64,000 bases of DNA from Nocardia aurea (lineage in GTDB: Bacteria; Actinomycetota; Actinomycetes; Mycobacteriales; Mycobacteriaceae), in contig NZ_QCYJ01000172.1 in the NCBI RefSeq assembly GCF_003123685.1, positions 124,001-188,000 of the forward strand. The letters run 5' to 3'. The position numbers were made by a program, and so were the translations under genes. The notes under the pieces were generated by a model. That model was not told the DNA's origin and searched no databases. It was given only the letters and a program-made list of their open reading frames with translations. This document shows, piece by piece, positions 16,803-26,407 of this stretch (position 1 is its first letter; each line of letters starts with the position of its first letter).

Positions 16803-17888
16803 TCAGCGGTCGGGCAGGACGACGCGAATCCTGGAGCCCGGATCGGCGACGGCGATCGTGCCGCCGTGCAATTCCACGATCCACCGCGAGATCGCCAATC
16901 CCAATCCCGTTCCGCCACCGTCGGAGCGACCGCCCCGGGTGAAACGATCGAAGATCCCAGCTCGCTCCGCCACCGGAATTCCGGGACCGTCGTCCTCGAC
17001 ATCGATGACCACCCCGCCCTCGGCGGCGCGTGCCGTTATCCGCACCTCGCCACCCGCGGGACCGTGACGGGCGGCGTTGTCGAGCAGGTTGAGCAGCACT
17101 TGGTGCAATCGTGCGCGGTCTGCGCGAACGCACACACCGCCGGGGTACACGTCCGTGCCGAAACGCACGCCTCGGCCCAATACCGCCGCCGTCACCTCGG
17201 CTTCGTCGACCACCTGCGCCAAGAGCGGTGCGACGGCGACTTCCTCACGGTCGAGCGGAATCGCGCCCGCTTCGATACTCGACAGATCCAGGAGTTCGGA
17301 GACGAGCAACCCGAGACGTTCGGTCTGGGCCAGGGCGGTGCGCAGCGTGCCCGAATCGGGTTCGGACACCCCGTCGACCAGATTCTCCAGCACCGCGTTG
17401 AGTGCCGTGATCGGCGTGCGCAATTCGTGCGACACATTGGCGATGAGATCGCGACGCTGCTGATCGGCGGCGGCCAGGTCGGCGGCCATCTGGTTGAACG
17501 CCTCGGCGAGCTGGCCGACCTCGTCGCGGGAGCTCGCCCGCACCCGGCGCGTGTAATCCCCCTGCGCCATCCGCTTGGCCGCCGCTGTCATCTCCCGCAG
17601 CGGCCGGGTGATGCCGTGCGCGAGGAATTGTGAGGTCACCAGCGCGATGACCAACGCCGCCACGGTCGTCTTCGGCGGCAACCAACCGATCCGGAATCGG
17701 AAGAACCCGAACGCGACACCGCCGGACACCACCATCAGAATCGCCAGTTTGAGTTTGATCGAGCGCACCGGATCGAGCGGACGTGGCAGAACCGTCGCGA
17801 CGCGGTCCGTCCACGCCCGGATCCGCTGCCTGAATGAGCCGTTCCCGATCTCCCCGTCGCGCGCGGAATCGGTCACCGGCTCGATCAC
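16803..17888 (-). CDS. Sensor histidine kinase
   Basis: A 361-residue membrane kinase. Two transmembrane helices (about 33-48 and 60-78) are separated by only about ten residues, so there is almost no extracytoplasmic sensor. HAMP follows (THGITRPLREMTAAAKRMAQGDY is the junction region), then the H-box NVSHELRTPITAL with the phosphorylated His, and the ATPase domain with NLLDNAARHG (N box), DDGPGIP (G1), FDRFTRGG (F box) and GGGTGLGLAI (G2). The GTG start at 17888 overlaps the stop of the response-regulator gene by 4 bp, so the two are coupled. The signal is probably sensed within the membrane. Confidence 0.92.
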   Translation of the reverse strand: MIEPVTDSARDGEIGNGSFRQRIRAWTDRVATVLPRPLDPVRSIKLKLAILMVVSGGVAFGFFRFRIGWLPPKTTVAALVIALVTSQFLAHGITRPLREMTAAAKRMAQGDYTRRVRASSRDEVGQLAEAFNQMAADLAAADQQRRDLIANVSHELRTPITALNAVLENLVDGVSEPDSGTLRTALAQTERLGLLVSELLDLSSIEAGAIPLDREEVAVAPLLAQVVDEAEVTAAVLGRGVRFGTDVYPGGVCVRADRARLHQVLLNLLDNAARHGPAGGEVRITARAAEGGVVIDVEDDGPGIPVAERAGIFDRFTRGGRSDGGGTGLGLAISRWIVELHGGTIAVADPGSRIRVVLPDR

Positions 17889-18583
17889 GGCGCCTCCAGC
17901 GCGTAGCCGACACCGTGCACGGTCCGGATCAGGTCGGCACCGAGCTTGCGGCGCAACGCCTTGACATGACTGTCCACGGCACGGGTGCCCGCGGCATCGG
18001 CCCAGTCCCACACCTCCTCGAGCAAACGCTCCCTGGCGAGCACGACGCGGGGGCGGCGCGCGAGCCGGGCGAGCAATTCGAATTCCAGCGGCGTGAGCTG
18101 AGCTTCGTTCTCCGCGCGCCAGACCCGGCGCTGGTCGACGTCGATACGCAGATCGCCGACGACGATGCTCGCCCCGTCGCGGTCGGCCGCCCGGTCCACC
18201 CGGCGCAGCAGCGCGTGGACCCGAGCGGCGAGCACCCGCATCGAGAACGGTTTGGTGAGATAGTCGTCCGCCCCGACCCCCAAGCCGACGAGTTGATCGG
18301 TCTCGTCGATCCGCGCGGTCAACATCAGCACCGGAATCGCACGCCCCGCCTGGATCCTGCGGCACACCTCCAACCCGTCGAACCCGGGCAGCATCACGTC
18401 GAGCACCACGAGATCCGGCTCGTTCGCCCGCACCGCGGCGACCGCGCCCGGCCCGTCGTGCGCCACTTCGACAGTGAATCCCTCCGCCCGCAATCGAGCC
18501 GCGACCGATTCCGCGATGGTCACTTCGTCGTCGACCACCAGGATCCGCCGTGCCCGACCGTTCCCCGCCCCACTCTGTTCCAT
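17885..18583 (-). CDS. OmpR-family response regulator
   Basis: A 232-residue regulator. The receiver domain has the acidic pair in VVDDE, the phospho-acceptor Asp in VLDVMLPGFDG and the Lys in TKPFSM. The C-terminal winged helix has TPLEFELLARLARRP and TRAVDSHVKALRRKLG. The ATG at 18583 lies 6 nt after a -10 box TAGGGT on this strand, so the transcript is probably leaderless. It forms an operon with the overlapping histidine-kinase gene downstream. Targets are unknown. Confidence 0.93.
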   Translation of the reverse strand: MEQSGAGNGRARRILVVDDEVTIAESVAARLRAEGFTVEVAHDGPGAVAAVRANEPDLVVLDVMLPGFDGLEVCRRIQAGRAIPVLMLTARIDETDQLVGLGVGADDYLTKPFSMRVLAARVHALLRRVDRAADRDGASIVVGDLRIDVDQRRVWRAENEAQLTPLEFELLARLARRPRVVLARERLLEEVWDWADAAGTRAVDSHVKALRRKLGADLIRTVHGVGYALEAP

Positions 18584-18644
18584 GTCGGAACCCTAACCAT
18601 TCGGTGTGGAGACCACCCGCCCCGATTGTGGAGATTCCGTGCGC

Positions 18645-19883
18645 TTACGGCTGGAGTACCCAGGTTCCTCGGCCACCGGCCTTGGCACGGTACAGGCCGA
18701 CGTCTGCCGCGTGCAGCAGTTTCTCCGGGTCCGCGCCCGCCACCGGGACGACGACAGCGCCGATGCTCGCGGTGATCGACAGCGGTCTCGTCGCGCCGAT
18801 GGGCATCGGCTCACGCAGGGCGGCGAGGATGGTCGCGGCGGCGGCGCCGACGCGGTTGTCATCGCACGGGGGTTCCAGCAGGGCGACGAATTCGTCGCCG
18901 CCTATCCGGGCCAGAGCGACCGACGGGGAGCACAGCGCGTCACTGAGCCTGCGCCCGATCTCGGTCAGCAACCGGTCACCCGCCGCGTGCCCGTGTCGGT
19001 CGTTGACCAGTTTGAATCCGTCGAGATCGACCAGACACAACCCGACCAGATCCGTGGGGTCGGCTTCCGCCGCGATCCGTTCCAGCTGATCGACGAGGCA
19101 GCGGCGGTTGGGCAGACCGGTCAACGGGTCGTGCTCGGCCAGCCAGCGCAACTCGGCCTGCATCGTGTGCCGTTCGGTGTTGTCCTCACCCACCGCGAGC
19201 AGGTAGGCGTCGTCGTCCTCGCCGTGCATGAGCGTCATCGTCCACGTGCCCCAGCCGACAGTGCCGTCTCCGCGCCGGAATCGCCCCTCGAAACGCAGGG
19301 TGCCCGAACCCCGCCTGCGCAGGTCGATCACCAGATCACGCAGCCGATCGCGATCATCGGGGTGGACGAGGCGCAGCCCCGCGGTGCCCGGTAGCTCGTC
19401 ACCGGGAATGCCGACCATGCGGGCCGTCGCCCGATTCGCGTCGATCGTGAGGCCGTTCACGTCGTACAGGGCGATCGCGATCGCGGCATTGTCGAAGACA
19501 GCCCGGAACCGCTCGGCCGCGATCTCCTGTTCGCGAGCCACGGCGGACGGCGACCCGGTCGACAGGCCACACCCGAGGTCGGCCATGACCGCGCCGAAGC
19601 GCTGGGCTCGATCCGGTCGGCGCGAGTGCTCGAGCAGACCGGCCCACGCCGTCGCGGACGCCCGCACCACGGCGGAGCCGTGCAGGTCGGCGCGCGCCAT
19701 CTCGCGTCCGATCCGCCTTCCCGGCGCCGGATCGAACGGTTCGGCATCCATGGCCGCGTCCAAGTCTGCGAGCCATGTCGCCATCGCCGCCCTGACATCG
19801 CGGCGCGACCGCACCGCGAATCCGGCGTCGAGCACCGCTTCGCACCAGAGCGCTGCCATCTCGGCAATCTCGTGACGATCCAT
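18645..19883 (-). CDS. PAS-GGDEF diguanylate cyclase
   Basis: A 412-residue cytosolic protein. About residues 1-120 form a helical N-terminal region, 130-245 a PAS domain (FRAVFDNAAIAIALYDVNG, then HPDD and GWGTWTMTL of the PAC strand), and 250-410 a GGDEF domain with DPLTGLPNRR and the intact catalytic signature IGGDEFVAL. It should make cyclic di-GMP from GTP. No RxxD inhibitory site is seen five residues before GGDEF. The ATG at 19883 is preferred because AGGAGG lies 10 nt upstream; ATGs further upstream lack such a site. No EAL domain is present. Confidence 0.9.
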   Translation of the reverse strand: MDRHEIAEMAALWCEAVLDAGFAVRSRRDVRAAMATWLADLDAAMDAEPFDPAPGRRIGREMARADLHGSAVVRASATAWAGLLEHSRRPDRAQRFGAVMADLGCGLSTGSPSAVAREQEIAAERFRAVFDNAAIAIALYDVNGLTIDANRATARMVGIPGDELPGTAGLRLVHPDDRDRLRDLVIDLRRRGSGTLRFEGRFRRGDGTVGWGTWTMTLMHGEDDDAYLLAVGEDNTERHTMQAELRWLAEHDPLTGLPNRRCLVDQLERIAAEADPTDLVGLCLVDLDGFKLVNDRHGHAAGDRLLTEIGRRLSDALCSPSVALARIGGDEFVALLEPPCDDNRVGAAAATILAALREPMPIGATRPLSITASIGAVVVPVAGADPEKLLHAADVGLYRAKAGGRGTWVLQP

Positions 19884-20092
19884 GACCGCGAGACCTCCTG
19901 CCCGGCCGAATTCCGGGCGACCGATGTCGGGCATCGTCGCAGACTCGAAAGTATGTGTATCGAGCATAGGACGTCGACACAGCAACCGGGAGGCGAACCT
20001 CTGTGAAGGCCGATGCCCTCATCGCCGCCCGCGCTCGCGCGGAGGGCGAACCCGTGCGAGTGCTGCTCGCATCGTCGGCACGTGGACATGAC

Positions 20093-20125
20093 GACGCCCC
20101 GTCCCGAGTTGCGGGACGGGGCGTC
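20093..20125 (-). terminator. Hairpin terminator of the ABC transporter operon
   Basis: A 14-bp perfect stem (GACGCCCCGTCCCG) with a 5-nt loop lies just past the stop of the substrate-binding protein gene. Confidence 0.8.
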
Positions 20126-20138
20126 GGGTTCGTGACAG

Positions 20139-21389
20139 TCAGCTACCCGGCATCTTGAATATCGGGGTGGTGTCGATGGCCTTCACATCGACCAGTGTCC
20201 CATCCTCCTCCGCCCTGCCGAGGAGCGCCGAAGCGGTGCAGATGTTCGGGACGACCGCGATGGGTTTGCTTCCGCACTGGAAGGTGTCACCGGCGGCGAG
20301 GGGCAGCGGTTTCGGCTCGGGCATCGCGTTCAGGCGCGCGACGACCGTCTCGCGGGTGATGTCACCGGGCATACCGTTCAGTGCCGACCAGAGTCCGAGA
20401 AGCGCCCGGTACGCGGACGCGGCCGAGTCCGGCTTCTTGGCACCGGATCCCTCGACGACCGCGTCGAAGATCTTCGTCTCCGGTGCGCCCGGGTCGAGCG
20501 CGGCGTTGACGATGACCATGACGTCGGAGTAGCCACCGGGAATCTGCGAAGCGGCCTCGGAGTCACCGATGCACTGGGTGACCGACATGACCGGTTGGGT
20601 CGCGTTCAGCGTCCGCATCGCCTTGATCGCCGACGTGCAGAACGAGACGTCGCCGAGCAGGTGGAACATATCGGGCTTCTTCTCGAGCGCGGCCTGGATC
20701 TGCGGAGTCATATCCGCGGTGCCGAGCGGTACGGCGACCACATCCACCTGCGCTCCGGCGTTGCCGAACGCGAAGGGCCCCAGCCGTTTCAGCGGTTCGA
20801 CGGCGGTGGGTGAGTCGACGGTCAGGATCGCGACGTTCTTGTAGCCCTTCTGTTTCGCGTAGGCGGCGGGCACTCCGGCGAGCGCGCCGAGCGAATTGCC
20901 CAGCACATAGGTGTTCGGCAGCAGCAGCGATTGCTGTCCGCCCGCCGCAGTGAGGTACGGCATGGCCAGCGGCGAGGTGATGCTCGCGACGGTGTCGGCG
21001 TTACTGGTCTCGCCGCTCACCACCGCGACCGCGCCGGACTGGACGAATTTGTTGGCGCAGTTGCGCGCCAGGCTCACCTGGATCTCGTCCTCACAGGTGG
21101 TGAGCGCGATCGGGCGGCCGTTGATTCCGCCCAGGTAGTTGTTGATGTACGAGACCGTCGCCTTGGCCACCTCGAGTTCCTCGGTGTACACCGGCGCCTT
21201 GGGACCGGTCGTGATGAAGGCGATCTCGACGGGCGCGCCGGTGGCTTTGTTCTCCGGGCCGAGTACGGATTTGTCCGGTACGCGTCCGGACGACTCGGTG
21301 TCGTCACCGGAACAACCGGAGGCGAGAAGCGCCACCGCGAGCGCGGCGCACGGCAGGGCGGCCCACCGTCTCCGTATGGAAAGGGACAT
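20139..21389 (-). CDS. Branched-chain amino-acid-type ABC substrate-binding lipoprotein
   Basis: A 416-residue periplasmic-binding-protein fold with a lipoprotein signal peptide (lipobox LASGC, lipidated Cys at about 27). The body matches the LivJ/amide-binding class: EIAFITTGP, INNYLGGINGRPI, and VSGETSNADTVA in the first lobe. It would deliver a small amphipathic solute, not necessarily an amino acid, to the permease encoded upstream. AGGAGAT precedes the ATG at 21389. It is the last gene of the operon, 53 bp after the second ATPase gene. Confidence 0.85.
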   Translation of the reverse strand: MSLSIRRRWAALPCAALAVALLASGCSGDDTESSGRVPDKSVLGPENKATGAPVEIAFITTGPKAPVYTEELEVAKATVSYINNYLGGINGRPIALTTCEDEIQVSLARNCANKFVQSGAVAVVSGETSNADTVASITSPLAMPYLTAAGGQQSLLLPNTYVLGNSLGALAGVPAAYAKQKGYKNVAILTVDSPTAVEPLKRLGPFAFGNAGAQVDVVAVPLGTADMTPQIQAALEKKPDMFHLLGDVSFCTSAIKAMRTLNATQPVMSVTQCIGDSEAASQIPGGYSDVMVIVNAALDPGAPETKIFDAVVEGSGAKKPDSAASAYRALLGLWSALNGMPGDITRETVVARLNAMPEPKPLPLAAGDTFQCGSKPIAVVPNICTASALLGRAEEDGTLVDVKAIDTTPIFKMPGS

Positions 21390-21442
21390 TGCGATCTCCT
21401 GTAACTGTGGTGTAGCCCCCCTGCGATTCTGGATTCGAGGAA

Positions 21443-22159
21443 TCACCCTGCGGCTGTGATGGATTCACCTCCGAGATACGCGGCTTCGAGGCGTTCGGGT
21501 GTCGCCCGCAGGTCCTCGGCGCGACCACGCAGCGTCACGTCGCCGTGCACGAGGACGATGGCGTCGTCGGCCACCTCGAGTGCGAGCCGCACATGTTGTT
21601 CGACAAGTACGACCGCCGCACCGGTGTTGTCGGCGATATGCCGCACGGCGGGCAGCAGACTCTCCACGATCACCGGGGCGAGTCCCATGCTCATCTCGTC
21701 GATGAGCAGCACCTGCGGATTCTGGATCAGCGCGCGACCGACGGCGAGCATCTGCTGTTCACCGCCCGAGAGCGAGCCCGCCGCGACCTTCCATCGCGGC
21801 CGCAGTGCGGGCAGCAGTTCGAGGATCTCCTCGAGCGGGCGACCGTCGCGCCGTCGCGCGATCCGGAGATTCTCCGCGACGGTCAGGCTGGTGAAAAGGG
21901 CCCGGTTGTCCGGCACGAGCACGATGCCCGCCCGGTTCGCGGTGGCGGGCCTGCCGTTGGGCAGACGCCGTTGCCCCACCGCCACCTCACCGCCGAGTGC
22001 GGGCAGCAGACCGGCCAGTGTCCGCATCAGCGTCGTCTTGCCCGAGCCGTTCGGCCCGAGGATGGCGGTGACGCTGCCACCGGGTACCTCGAGATCGAGG
22101 TCGCGGACGATGGGGAGTTTGCCGTATCCGGCGGTCAATCCGGTCAGTCGCAGACTCAT
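21443..22159 (-). CDS. ABC transporter ATPase, LivF type
   Basis: A 238-residue ATPase with Walker A (GPNGSGKTT), the LivF-type Q-loop region, signature LSGGEQQML and Walker B VLLIDEMSMGLAP, ending VVLVEQH for the switch His. It pairs with the LivG-like ATPase fused to the permeases. Its ATG overlaps the stop of that fusion gene (ATGA), so translation is coupled and the stoichiometry probably fixed. It energises uptake on the cytoplasmic face. Confidence 0.92.
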   Translation of the reverse strand: MSLRLTGLTAGYGKLPIVRDLDLEVPGGSVTAILGPNGSGKTTLMRTLAGLLPALGGEVAVGQRRLPNGRPATANRAGIVLVPDNRALFTSLTVAENLRIARRRDGRPLEEILELLPALRPRWKVAAGSLSGGEQQMLAVGRALIQNPQVLLIDEMSMGLAPVIVESLLPAVRHIADNTGAAVVLVEQHVRLALEVADDAIVLVHGDVTLRGRAEDLRATPERLEAAYLGGESITAAG

Positions 22160-24939
22160 CCGAGCACCTCCTCGGTGTGCATGGCGCCGAGGTAGGCCTC
22201 GGCGACTGCGCGGTCGCCGCGAATCTGCTCGGGTGTGCCCGAGGCGAGGGTGCGGCCGAAGTTCAAGACCTGGATGACGTCGCAGATCCGCAGGACCAGG
22301 CTCATATCGTGTTCGACCAGCAGGATCGTCACACCGCTGGCGCGGATCGCCAGCAATCGGTCACCCAGCCAACGACTTTCGGTGGTGTCGAGACCTCCGG
22401 CCGGCTCGTCGAGTAGCAGCACTTTCGGCCTGCCCGCGAGCGCCCGGGCGATCGACACCAATTGCCTCTGCCCCTGGGACAATTCACCCGCGGGCGTATC
22501 GCAGACCTCGACGAGTCCGAGCAGATCGAAGATCTCGTCCAGCTCGGTGGCACTGTCGGCTCCCCCGGCTCTGCCCCGACCCGACAGCCCGACCTGGACG
22601 TTCTCGCGAACGGTCAGATCCTCGTACAGTTCGATCGCCTGGAATGTCCGCCCGAGACCGGCGTGGACTCGCCGGTGCGTGCTCTTGTCGCCCAATGCTT
22701 CACCCGCGACGGCGACGGTGCCCTCGGCGCGCACCGATCCGCTGATGGCGTCGATCAAGGTCGTCTTTCCCGCCCCGTTCGGACCGATGAGTCCGACGAT
22801 CGCGCCGTCGGCAACATCGAAACTCACCTCGTCCACGGCGACCACGCCGCCGTACCGGACGGTGACCCTGTCCAGCGCGAGCAGCGGGTCTCCCGACCGC
22901 TCAGGTGTCCGATCGACATCGTCGAACGGCGAACCCGTGAGAGAAGCGGTTCGGTCGACGGCCGAACCGGCGGCGACCATCGAGCCGGTGCGCGGAGACG
23001 GGCGTCTTCCCGCTCGTGCCAGCGCCCGCTGCGCCGGGCCGACGATTCCCTCGGGATTCATCAGCACGGTCACCATGAGCCCGACGCCGACGATCACCTG
23101 ATACCAGGTGCCCGCCGATTCGCCCACGTGCTCAAGCAGCAGGAACGCGACACCGCCGGCGCCGAGTACACCGCTGAGGATGCCGCCCGAGATCGAGGTG
23201 ATGCCGGCGAGATACACGATGGCGAACAGGGTGAGCCCGGCCAGCGCCGTGAAGGACTGGAACGAGACGTTGGTCTGTTGATAGGCGAGCAGACAGCCGC
23301 CGATTCCGGCGATGAACGCGCCGATCGCGAAGGCCGCCAGTTTCGTTCGCACCACATCGACACCGGAGGCGGCGGCGGAACGCTCGTTCGCGCGAACGGC
23401 GAGCATGCGGGTGCCGAGTCCGCTGCGTCGCAGACACGCGACTCCCACTCCGACCACGGCGAGAACCGCGAGGCAGAACAGTCCGAATTCCAGCCTCGGA
23501 TAATTCTCGCCACGACCGATCCCGAGGCTGTAGCCGAAGATCTTCGGATCCGGGATATCCACACCGCTGGAGGGAACGAAATCCAGATTGCGGAACCACA
23601 GCGCTTCGATGGCGTAGGCCAGGGCGAGGGTGACGACCGCGACGGTGAGTCCCCGAATGCGCAAGGCGGGCAACCCCACGACCACCCCGAGCACCGTGGC
23701 GACGAGGGCCGCGAGCAGTGGGGCGAACGGGAACGGGATACCCCAACTCGCGGTGATCGGCCCGAGGATGAACGCCGCCGCGCCCGCCAGGGCGAGTTGG
23801 GCCAGGGAGACCTGACCCGCGTAACCGGTGACGACCACCTGCGAAAGTCCGATGACACCGAGTATCAGCGTCGTGATGAGCGCGACCCGCACATCGTTTC
23901 CGGACAGGATCAGCGCGAGTCCGACGATCACCACACCGATTCCGGCGCCGCTCCACACCCTGCGCGGGTACGGCGCGTTACCCAATTCGGAAACGATGAC
24001 CGCGCCGCGCGACGGAAGCGGTTTGGCCCGGATGACCAGGACGACCAGGATCACCACCAGCGGAACCAATTCGACCAGGCCGCTGGAGGGCAGCCACTCG
24101 TGCACCCGCGCGAGGTAGGTGGCCTCGGACTGGAGCATGCCGATCACCAGCCCCGCCGCGACGGCGGCCACGACCGAGGAGAACTGTCCGATGATCGCGG
24201 CGGCCAGCGCCGGAACGATGAACAGCGAATATCCCGTCGGGGTGAGCGGCACGATCGGCGAGATCAGAATGCCCGCCGAACCCGCCACCGCCGCGCCGAT
24301 CATCCAGTTGTAGGCCGCGACCCGATCCGGCGACAATCCGCTGACGTAGGCGCCTTCCTCGCTTTCCGCGGTGGCGCGCGTCAGCAGGCCGAATCGAGTG
24401 AACCGGTACAGCGCGGCGAGTACGAGGGCGAGCCCGAAGATGGCGATCCCGAAATACACACGGTCCTGCGGAATCCGGATACTTCCCACGGTCCAGATGT
24501 CGACCGGGAATATCGCTTTCACGCCGACGGTATTGGTGCCGACCTGTTTGCTCGCGATCGCCACCAACACGATCATCAACGCGATCGAGGCGACGGCGCG
24601 TGCGATCGGAGGCGCTTTGCGCAATGGCCGGAACACGACCACATACACGAGCAACCCGAACAACGCCGAGAGCGCCACCGCGATCCCCGCCGACGCCGCG
24701 AAACCCGGATCACCGCCGATATCGACGGATTTCGGCAAACCCGGCACCAGGATGACGAACTCACCCTTACGGAGAAAAGCGTAGATATAGGCGCAATTGA
24801 GCGCGATGGCACCGGTGGCGAAGTTGAGTACGCCCGAACTCCGATAGGTCAGCACCAAGGCGATGGCGAGCGCGCCGAATACACCGCCGCTGCCGATGCC
24901 GAGAAGCAGGAACTGTATGTGCTGACTCATGCCCGACAT
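22156..24939 (-). CDS. Fused LivH-LivM-LivG: two permeases and one ATPase in a single ABC protein
   Basis: One 927-residue open frame joins three parts. About 1-310 is a LivH-like permease (LLLGIGSGGVFGALAIALVLTYRSSG). About 335-640 is a LivM-like permease (GLSQVVVTGYAGQVSLAQLALAGAAAF runs through its conserved EAA-like region). About 680-927 is a LivG-like ATPase with Walker A GPNGAGKTT, signature LSQGQRQLV and Walker B VLLLDEPAGGLD. No stop or frameshift interrupts the joints, and a Ser/Arg/Asp-rich linker precedes the ATPase. With LivF and the lipoprotein this forms a complete importer. The start at 24939 or 24930 is uncertain. Confidence 0.88.
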   Translation of the reverse strand: MSGMSQHIQFLLLGIGSGGVFGALAIALVLTYRSSGVLNFATGAIALNCAYIYAFLRKGEFVILVPGLPKSVDIGGDPGFAASAGIAVALSALFGLLVYVVVFRPLRKAPPIARAVASIALMIVLVAIASKQVGTNTVGVKAIFPVDIWTVGSIRIPQDRVYFGIAIFGLALVLAALYRFTRFGLLTRATAESEEGAYVSGLSPDRVAAYNWMIGAAVAGSAGILISPIVPLTPTGYSLFIVPALAAAIIGQFSSVVAAVAAGLVIGMLQSEATYLARVHEWLPSSGLVELVPLVVILVVLVIRAKPLPSRGAVIVSELGNAPYPRRVWSGAGIGVVIVGLALILSGNDVRVALITTLILGVIGLSQVVVTGYAGQVSLAQLALAGAAAFILGPITASWGIPFPFAPLLAALVATVLGVVVGLPALRIRGLTVAVVTLALAYAIEALWFRNLDFVPSSGVDIPDPKIFGYSLGIGRGENYPRLEFGLFCLAVLAVVGVGVACLRRSGLGTRMLAVRANERSAAASGVDVVRTKLAAFAIGAFIAGIGGCLLAYQQTNVSFQSFTALAGLTLFAIVYLAGITSISGGILSGVLGAGGVAFLLLEHVGESAGTWYQVIVGVGLMVTVLMNPEGIVGPAQRALARAGRRPSPRTGSMVAAGSAVDRTASLTGSPFDDVDRTPERSGDPLLALDRVTVRYGGVVAVDEVSFDVADGAIVGLIGPNGAGKTTLIDAISGSVRAEGTVAVAGEALGDKSTHRRVHAGLGRTFQAIELYEDLTVRENVQVGLSGRGRAGGADSATELDEIFDLLGLVEVCDTPAGELSQGQRQLVSIARALAGRPKVLLLDEPAGGLDTTESRWLGDRLLAIRASGVTILLVEHDMSLVLRICDVIQVLNFGRTLASGTPEQIRGDRAVAEAYLGAMHTEEVLG

Positions 24940-25561
24940 CCCGCCGGACAGGCGGCCGCACCGCGGATATCGCGGCGACCACGGCCGATGTCTCGTCGGC
25001 TTCCGATCATCGCATTCCGCGATCGCACCGAATTCGATGGAACAAAACGCATCGCGTGCCTTACTCGTCTGTCGGGCGGTCGTGGCAGTTGCCGGGTAGT
25101 GCTGCGCGGACCGCGGCGTGCCCGCCGTGGCCGGAGCCGGTATCGCTGGGGTCGACCATGTGACGTGGGCAACACTACGGTAACCGATACCGTAAGCACA
25201 ATAGTCAGCATGGCGGGAATCCGTCCGAATATCCCGGGTCACTTCTCGGCGAACCGACGACGGCCCTGCGGGCAGCCGCGGACACCACCGCGTCGACCGG
25301 CCGGAACGCCCGGATGATCGATGAACTCGCTATCGCACGCCCGCGCGGTCTCGTCGACGACGGGTATCGCCCCGGCGGGCACACGCGACCACGGCTACTC
25401 CCGGGCACGTGACCGGCGAACGGATCCGACAGCCCGGCACAGCGGCGCGATTCCGGCCCCAGCGCACACCGGGCTTGCTCTGCGCCTCACAGGGCTCACC
25501 GGACTCGGGACGACGCGGCGCACCGGCGAGTCCGGCGCTCCTGCGGACACACGGACCCGAA
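24940..25561. other. Intergenic region upstream of the ABC operon
   Basis: No gene is supported here. The reverse strand has a plausible promoter near 25170-25205, TTGTGC and TAGTGT separated by 18 nt, which contains the palindrome annotated separately. If used, it leaves a leader of over 200 nt before the fused ABC gene. The remaining sequence toward the SDR gene shows no recognisable feature. Confidence 0.45.
25176..25194. promoter_or_regulatory. Palindrome TACGGTA-N5-TACCGTA in the liv promoter spacer
   Basis: Perfect 7-bp arms lie between a candidate -35 (TTGTGC) and -10 (TAGTGT) on the reverse strand. This position favours repression. No regulator gene lies alongside, so the binding protein is encoded elsewhere. 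Confidence 0.5.
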
Positions 25562-26407
25562 TCAGTCGTTCACCCGGCTTGCGGCAACCTGTTCGCGCAC
25601 ATAGGCGTTGAGTCGACGTTCGATCACCCGGGGCGCGATCCGGTTGAGATACCAGCCGATGCGAGTGCGGCGCGGGACGACCACCCGCGACCGGTTCGCG
25701 GCGACGGCGGCCAGTATCTCCGCGGCCAGGCGATCGGGCGGGTACGCGCGCGTGGACTTCTCCGCCCCGAGCAGGAAACTTCGCCCGGGGAACGACCCGA
25801 CCTTGCCCGAGTCCAGGATCGGCGTCTCCACGGCCGACGGACATACGACCGTGACCCCGATGCCGTGCCCCACGGCTTCCGACCGCAACGCGTCGGACAG
25901 CCCGACGACGGCGAATTTGGTGGCGCAGTAACTGGTGAGCAGCCCCGAGGCCATCAGACCCGCCGCGGAGGCGGTATTGACGATATGTCCGCCGCGAGCG
26001 GCGATCATATGCGGATACGCGGCGTGGACACCGTGCACGACCCCGCGCAGGTTGATATCGATGATGCGGTTCCACTGCTCCAGCGTCAGCAATTGGGTTT
26101 CGCCGCCGATGAAAATGCCCGCGTTGTTGAATATCAGGTCGATCGAACCCGATTCGGCGACGATATCGTCCACGGCCGCCCGCACCGCCTCGGCATCGGT
26201 GACATCGAGGGCGACCGCCACCGCCTTGCCCGGGCCGTCGATCGCGCCGACCACACGTTCGGCGGCGGCGACATCGATATCGGCGCACCGCACATCCGCG
26301 CCCGCGGCGGCCAGGGCTCCGGTCAACGCGGCCCCGATACCGGATCCACCGCCGGTGACCAGTGCGGTGCGACCGGCGAAACGTCCACCGTAGGAATGGT
26401 TCACCAC
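25562..26407 (-). CDS. Short-chain dehydrogenase/reductase
   Basis: A 281-residue SDR with TGGGSGIG (about 18-25), CADIDV after the second strand (the Asp suggests NAD preference), NNAGIFIGG, and catalytic Ser/Tyr/Lys in NTASAAG and SYCATKFAVV. The C-terminal 40 residues (VVVPRRTRIGWYLNRIAPRVIERRL) form a basic amphipathic extension typical of membrane-associated SDRs in this group, which often occur in lipid or sterol metabolism. Two adjacent GTG codons (26407, 26404) can start it. The upstream region holds small inverted repeats. Confidence 0.85.
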   Translation of the reverse strand: MVNHSYGGRFAGRTALVTGGGSGIGAALTGALAAAGADVRCADIDVAAAERVVGAIDGPGKAVAVALDVTDAEAVRAAVDDIVAESGSIDLIFNNAGIFIGGETQLLTLEQWNRIIDINLRGVVHGVHAAYPHMIAARGGHIVNTASAAGLMASGLLTSYCATKFAVVGLSDALRSEAVGHGIGVTVVCPSAVETPILDSGKVGSFPGRSFLLGAEKSTRAYPPDRLAAEILAAVAANRSRVVVPRRTRIGWYLNRIAPRVIERRLNAYVREQVAASRVND

